This document shows positions 58,903 through 64,000 of a stretch of 64,000 nt of DNA, in pieces. The notes under the pieces were generated by a model, which saw only the letters and a list, made by a program, of their open reading frames with translations, ran no database searches and was not told where the DNA came from. A program made the translations under genes and the position numbers. The stretch comes from JAJFUG01 sp964473155 (GTDB taxonomy: Bacteria > Gemmatimonadota > Glassbacteria > GWA2-58-10). The DNA lies in contig CAYYNT010000010.1 in assembly GCA_964473155.1 (NCBI GenBank), positions 1 to 64,000 on the forward strand, given 5' to 3'. Positions within the stretch are counted from its first letter, which is position 1, and each line of letters opens with the position of its first letter.

Positions 58903-60195
58903 CTATTCGACCCTCCCGAGCGAATCGAGAAACTCTTCCGGCACGGAAGCGGCATAAATCTGCGGGATGCCGGTCCGTGTGGAGTTGAAGAACACATACC
59001 GGCAGTCCGGGCTGATAAAAGGATGCGTATGGGTGTACTGCTGGGCGCCCAGTATGGTCTCCGACTGGCACAATCGCCTGTACTGTCCGGTTGCGGACAG
59101 ACCGATATAGATGTTGCCGCTGGTGTCATCGCAGACAAAGTATTTACCGTCCGGCGATGACGACACGTGCCAGAAATACAGGCCTCCGGCTACGATCACC
59201 GGGTCTTTTCCGTCCTCCAAAGCCACCAGGTTCCCCTTTTTCCCTCCGAACTCCACGTCATCGGTCAGGGTCACCAGCATTTTCCCAGTCCTCCCGAGCC
59301 AGCATTCGTGTCCCTGGACGCTTGGTGTGTAAGGCTTGCCGACATGCAGCGGACGGACATTGTCGCCTTTGTAATCTATCAGGTATAGCGTAGCTCCCTC
59401 AGGCCCCACCATCGGAGCGAACTCGCCGAACTCGTTCAGGCTGCCGCCCCGGTTGTGTTGAATCATAATATCCCGCCCCTGGCCGGGATCCCACTGCGGA
59501 TGGGCGTTGAATATGTCAATCCTGGAATGAATGGTTTTCCAGGAACGCTCTACCGTGTCGAAACGTATAATCCCGGTCGATCTGTCGGGCAGCCTGGCGG
59601 CGGTGGCGTAGTAACGGCCGTCCGGCGACATCGTTCCCAGGGCATAAATCCGTTTCAAGCCATCCGCCACAATCAGTTCTTCCCTTTCACCGCTCCACAG
59701 ATTCTTTCTCACCAGAACAGATTCACCGCTTTCACGGCTCCAGACGTAATACAGATACTCGCCGTCCGGTGACACGACCGGCCCGCTTACCGGCGTTTCA
59801 TCGGTAAGCGGAAACAATCGCCACGAGCCGGTCTCGCAGAGCCAGTACTCCCTGGGCCTGTCGGCCGAGGAGCGCCTTGCGTACACGAAAAACCGGCTGT
59901 CAGGGGTGAAAACCGGAGCCTCGGGGTAGATATTCTCATGGATCAGCGGGCTGCCGGTCAATTGCCCCATCTCGGAGCCGGATTCCTCGACCGTATGCCA
60001 GCCCAGGTGTTCCTGGTGAGCCCTTCCGGCTGGATATTTCTTTCGGGCCGGGTTATCAGGCGACCGTTTTGCAGCCTGAGCGGCGCTTTTATCATCCTTT
60101 CCGGCAAGCTCGCCGGCGGAGATCAAAGGCAACGCGGATATCGCTGCCGAGCCGAGCTTCAGAAAATCGAGACGGTTCAAAGATGTCTTTCGCAT
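58903..60195 (-). CDS. Exported beta-propeller, oligogalacturonide-lyase-like (PL22)
   Basis: A 430-residue exported protein. The N-terminus (LNRLDFLKLGSAAISALPLISAG) is a Tat-like signal with only one arginine in the expected pair, followed by a TolB-like beta-propeller. Repeated blades read SPDGEYLYYVWSRE, SPDGRYYATAARL, SPDGKYFVCDDTSG and SPDCRYVFFNSTRTGIPQIYAAS. FNAHPQWDPGQGRDIMIQHNRGG and GHECWLGRTGKMLVTL resemble the histidine-containing metal site region of pectate lyase family 22. It may degrade oligogalacturonides in the periplasm, but assignment beyond the fold is tentative. The small CxxC membrane gene lies downstream on the same strand. Confidence 0.7.
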   Translation of the reverse strand: MRKTSLNRLDFLKLGSAAISALPLISAGELAGKDDKSAAQAAKRSPDNPARKKYPAGRAHQEHLGWHTVEESGSEMGQLTGSPLIHENIYPEAPVFTPDSRFFVYARRSSADRPREYWLCETGSWRLFPLTDETPVSGPVVSPDGEYLYYVWSRESGESVLVRKNLWSGEREELIVADGLKRIYALGTMSPDGRYYATAARLPDRSTGIIRFDTVERSWKTIHSRIDIFNAHPQWDPGQGRDIMIQHNRGGSLNEFGEFAPMVGPEGATLYLIDYKGDNVRPLHVGKPYTPSVQGHECWLGRTGKMLVTLTDDVEFGGKKGNLVALEDGKDPVIVAGGLYFWHVSSSPDGKYFVCDDTSGNIYIGLSATGQYRRLCQSETILGAQQYTHTHPFISPDCRYVFFNSTRTGIPQIYAASVPEEFLDSLGRVE

Positions 60196-60256
60196 GACCG
60201 GACCTCTCTGAAAACCTTTTGAAGAACTTTAGCTACAGAATTCCATAAGAATCGGT

Positions 60257-62125
60257 CTATTTCAACTCCAGCCTGTGTTCTCCCAGACCGGCCGGGACCG
60301 TCAGTTCCTGCACGCCCTTTTTTGCCACCGCGCCAGATTTCTTACCGTCCACAAAAATCGTTTTTCCGGCCAGCACTTCGCGCTGCCAGTCGGCGATGTC
60401 CAGTTTCCAAGCCGAGGCGTTTTCCCTGAAATGCTGGCAGTAGTGTGTGTCGTAGTTCCAGGCCACACCATCGTCCAGGCTGCGGCTCTGACGCGCGGCG
60501 TGCATGTAGCCCACGTACTCGTTGAATCCGATATAGACCGCCTCCGTCCCGGCGTTCCTGAAAGTGTCCGGGAATTTCTCCGGGTGCTCGGCGATGCCCT
60601 TATCGTGAGCATCCGGCTGAGCCTCTATCGTGGCCGGGGCATCCTCTGTCCCCTCGAACAGCCAGTTGCGCACGGCCAGGTCAGGCCCCAGATAGCCCCC
60701 ATACCAGCAGAACCAGCCGAAACCCTGACGGGCGGCTAATTTCCAGGTGTGCGCGTCCGGGGTCAGGGTGATCCCCAGCCCGCCGGAGACAAAGGATAGC
60801 GGGTCAATCCCGAACAGACGGCCCAGCCACTCGCGGCCCATTCTCATATGATGGTTCTGCACCGCGGCCGGGATGGGGATTACCCCGTTCACCGGTCCGG
60901 CGCGGCGGGTGTCGCCGAACTCGCGGTACCAGCCCACCTCGGCTTTCTCGCCGTCGACGGGTGCGCCCCACCAGGGGCCGGGCGCGCTCTCCAGGTCCGG
61001 CTGCATGTGGGTCCAGCCGTGACTCTGAACCTCGAACACTCCCGCCGCGATTCCATCGCGCAGGCCCTCTCCGGTAGAGATAAAGTTCTGCCGCGCACCG
61101 AACTTGTCGACAAAATCCCGCTGGAAAGTCAGCTCCACCGTGCGCAGGCTGTCGTTGACAAACCCCGGCACGACATTGATCACAAGCTTTGCGTTGTGCG
61201 CCTTGAGCGGCTTGATCAGGCTCTCGTTTATCTGCTCGCGGGTCAGGGTTGGATAGTGCCAGGAGTCGAGCCAGGCGCAGGAGGAGCTTCCCGGATCGTC
61301 CATCACGATAATTTTTCGATTTTCCCAGGTCTTGAACACGCTGTAGCCTATCGCCTCGGTCAGGGCGCGCCGCAGAAGAGTCCGCATGGCCTGGTGCTCC
61401 AGGTTCATGTAGCGGTCCCCGCCGATCCAGATCGCCACGGTGTTGTTATCCATCGGCAACTCTGTCAGCGCGGGATACTTTCCGTGGCGGGCCAGAACAC
61501 GCACCGCCTCGTTTTGCTTACTCACCCGCACCCGATGGACATAACCCGAATTCGGCACCGGCACGAGAACCGGCCCCAGTCCGCGGGTCAGGAAATGCTC
61601 TCCCTCAGCCATAATCTGGTCCGCGGTCATGTTATAGCCCTGGTATCTCAGGCCGCACAGCCCGGCGATAGATTCCTCGCTCAGGCCGGTGTTGAGCGCG
61701 ATCAGGCTTATCCCGTGCTTCGCCACGGCAGCCTCAAGGAACCTGGCGCTGGTCCTATCCAGACTGAAATCATCTTTTCCAGGGGCCACCAGGATGCAGC
61801 CATAGCGCGGACTGCCATCCCAGCCCAGTATCCTCTCCGGATTAAACTGCTCGCTGTCCGTTCGCAGGATATCGAACGGAATGCCCCAGCTCTTGAGCAG
61901 CACCACGAGTTGGAAGAAATCGGCGCCGAAAGGACGGTAGCTCAGATCATAATTAGGTATCTCGGCCTGCTGCACATCCAGAAGGAAGCTTTCCTTGTCC
62001 TGCCACTGCCCGCCGATCATCAGCAGAACGCGGTGGGGCTTCAGTTTCTGTTCCGCCAGCGTGGCCCCCGCTACACCCCACGACGCCAGCAGTATCAGTA
62101 TCAGAAAGGCTCTCATCCTCAGCAT
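60257..62125 (-). CDS. Exported polysaccharide-deacetylase-fold (NodB-like) protein
   Basis: A 622-residue exported protein with a signal peptide (~1-24, FLILILLASWGVAGATLAEQ). The first ~250 residues look like a glutamine-amidotransferase-like or BPL-like alpha/beta domain (HRVLLMIGGQW, GCILVAPGKDDFS). The middle (~270-480) has features of a NodB-like barrel: KIIVMDDPGSSSC (acidic pair), AKLVINVVPGFVNDSL, EVQSHGWTHMQPD (SHxxxH-type motif) and FVSGGLGITLTPDAHTWKLAARQGFGW. A short beta-domain ends the protein. It probably acts on acylated or carboxylated glycan chains. The neighbouring exported genes fit a glycan-use cluster. GGAGAG precedes the ATG. Confidence 0.65.
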   Translation of the reverse strand: MLRMRAFLILILLASWGVAGATLAEQKLKPHRVLLMIGGQWQDKESFLLDVQQAEIPNYDLSYRPFGADFFQLVVLLKSWGIPFDILRTDSEQFNPERILGWDGSPRYGCILVAPGKDDFSLDRTSARFLEAAVAKHGISLIALNTGLSEESIAGLCGLRYQGYNMTADQIMAEGEHFLTRGLGPVLVPVPNSGYVHRVRVSKQNEAVRVLARHGKYPALTELPMDNNTVAIWIGGDRYMNLEHQAMRTLLRRALTEAIGYSVFKTWENRKIIVMDDPGSSSCAWLDSWHYPTLTREQINESLIKPLKAHNAKLVINVVPGFVNDSLRTVELTFQRDFVDKFGARQNFISTGEGLRDGIAAGVFEVQSHGWTHMQPDLESAPGPWWGAPVDGEKAEVGWYREFGDTRRAGPVNGVIPIPAAVQNHHMRMGREWLGRLFGIDPLSFVSGGLGITLTPDAHTWKLAARQGFGWFCWYGGYLGPDLAVRNWLFEGTEDAPATIEAQPDAHDKGIAEHPEKFPDTFRNAGTEAVYIGFNEYVGYMHAARQSRSLDDGVAWNYDTHYCQHFRENASAWKLDIADWQREVLAGKTIFVDGKKSGAVAKKGVQELTVPAGLGEHRLELK

Positions 62126-62258
62126 CGTCTCTCCACGGCAAGGGAATTGTTATTCGGAGATAGCGGGTTCAATCTATATGTCATTATAGATCAAGGGCAA
62201 GGAAATGTACTTGACATCGCCTTGCCTGTCGACTGGGTGAAGCATTGTTCTGAATTAT

Positions 62259-62291
62259 AAAGGCCGCCCCGCGCACCGGACGGCCTTTTTG
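62259..62291. terminator. Terminator downstream of gdhA, usable in both directions
   Basis: AAAGGCCG and CGGCCTTTTT form a stem around a GC-rich loop. It lies about 30 nt after the gdhA stop; on the minus strand the tail is TTTATAATT. Confidence 0.75.
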
Positions 62292-62319
62292 TCATACCTT
62301 ATAACACTTTTACCGAGGA

Positions 62320-63663
<1,344 letters not shown>

Positions 63664-63771
63664 CTACAGCCCCCTGGTAAAACAGTTCAATTGGTTTATA
63701 AATTACACAAAAAAGCCACAGTGCGGCCGATTGCCGTCGCCCGCGGCTTGGGACATGCTCATGTCAGGATA

Positions 63772-64000
63772 CTACAGGAACAGGTCTTCTTTGAGATTTA
63801 CGAAATGTCCGCACACCGGACACGGCTCTCCTGTAAGGTCAAGCCGCGCCGCCCCCTGCGGGGGGACGCAGTGATACTGTCTTGCTGCGCTCGATGGACT
63901 GAAGCGCCAGGTAGCTGTCACCGTAACGCGCCAGGTTGTCCAGCTCGGTATCGTACTGGTCGTAATGGCGCTCCTCATCCACCACCAGGTCCTCAAACAG
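63772..64000 (-). pseudogene. C-terminal part of a ferritin-like/rubredoxin-like diiron protein, frameshifted or misread
   Basis: The gene runs in from beyond the window end on the minus strand. From 64000 the frame reads LFEDLVVDEERHYDQYDTEL, then DNLARYGDSYLALQSIERSK, the last helix of a bacterioferritin/rubrerythrin-type domain (DEERHY iron ligands). That frame stops at 63839-63841 after a short GC-rich, unlikely tail (TVSLRPPAGGGAA). One base over, from about 63885, another frame gives QYHCVPPQGAARLDL and TGEPCPVCGHFVNLKEDLFL, stopping at 63772, which looks like a rubredoxin-type iron knuckle. A 1-nt shift near 63880 would join the two into one sensible protein. It may be a real frameshift or an assembly error. 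Confidence 0.55.

Noticed and set aside
60848..62260. A 470-codon plus-strand frame opposite the NodB-like gene
   Set aside because: It is a shadow of the exported protein gene, which has a signal peptide and Shine-Dalgarno sequence.

Overview
The window is a contiguous, mostly GC-rich bacterial chromosome segment with dense, mixed housekeeping and accessory genes. A C-terminal FlgD-like/type IX sorting domain on a secreted beta-helix protein, a dockerin-like module, TonB/ExbB/ExbD, YidC with a large periplasmic domain, many exported carbohydrate-active proteins, a fused indolepyruvate:ferredoxin oxidoreductase and UbiD/UbiA/UbiX (menaquinone-type) genes together point to a Gram-negative, flagellated, probably anaerobic or microaerophilic saprophyte. 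The FCB superphylum (a Glassbacteria-, Zixibacteria- or KSB1-like lineage) is my inference. No rRNA or tRNA gene is visible to fix taxonomy.

Layout. 1-3.9 kb: the end of a DUF4091 protein, an AT-rich small membrane gene, a MITE-like element, and a secreted beta-helix/dockerin/sorting-domain protein. 4.0-9.7 kb: a XylR/DmpR-type sigma-54 activator, divergent from an M20 peptidase, acetate kinase and degenerate acetate kinase operon. That operon is preceded by a textbook -24/-12 promoter and an upstream palindrome; an orphan HicB-like gene follows. 9.8-16 kb: a second MITE, a Spy/CpxP-like protein, an alpha-oxoamine synthase, a DUF819 transporter-like protein, an apparently exported TudS/DUF523-like protein, an AT-rich DUF3800 gene and a KynB-like cyclase.

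16.1-26.5 kb is the most striking part. Four long paralogous flagellin genes plus flaG are separated by 0.77-1.4 kb non-coding leaders. Three flagellin genes have sigma-28 promoters (TAAA-N15/16-[GT]CCGATA[AT]). All four have the same AAGGAGGAT Shine-Dalgarno sequence, with a GGA-in-loop hairpin just upstream: the architecture of CsrA-controlled flagellin translation. The leaders also hold micro-ORFs, mutually exclusive hairpins and minus-strand terminators. A sigma-28 promoter far away at 51.3 kb precedes a small YjfB-like motility gene, which suggests a shared late-flagellar regulon.

26.5-41.5 kb is largely core: rpmH-rnpA-yidD-yidC, argS, a PfkB kinase, purM, a barrel-like outer membrane protein, a RelE-type toxin-antitoxin pair, polA-coaE (coaE with an AT-rich 3' extension) and tonB-exbB-exbD. 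41.5-51.6 kb: a heparinase II/III-like lyase, the fused IOR, a rubrerythrin-like protein, ubiD-ubiA-ubiX and the YjfB-like gene. 51.7-62.1 kb is an exported-protein cluster: two DUF4832 paralogues around an amidohydrolase, a Tat-exported fucose-isomerase-like protein, a small CxxC membrane protein, a PL22-like propeller and a NodB-like protein. gdhA and a truncated, apparently frameshifted ferritin/rubredoxin gene close the window. Palindrome-centred repeats of at least two families are scattered between genes.
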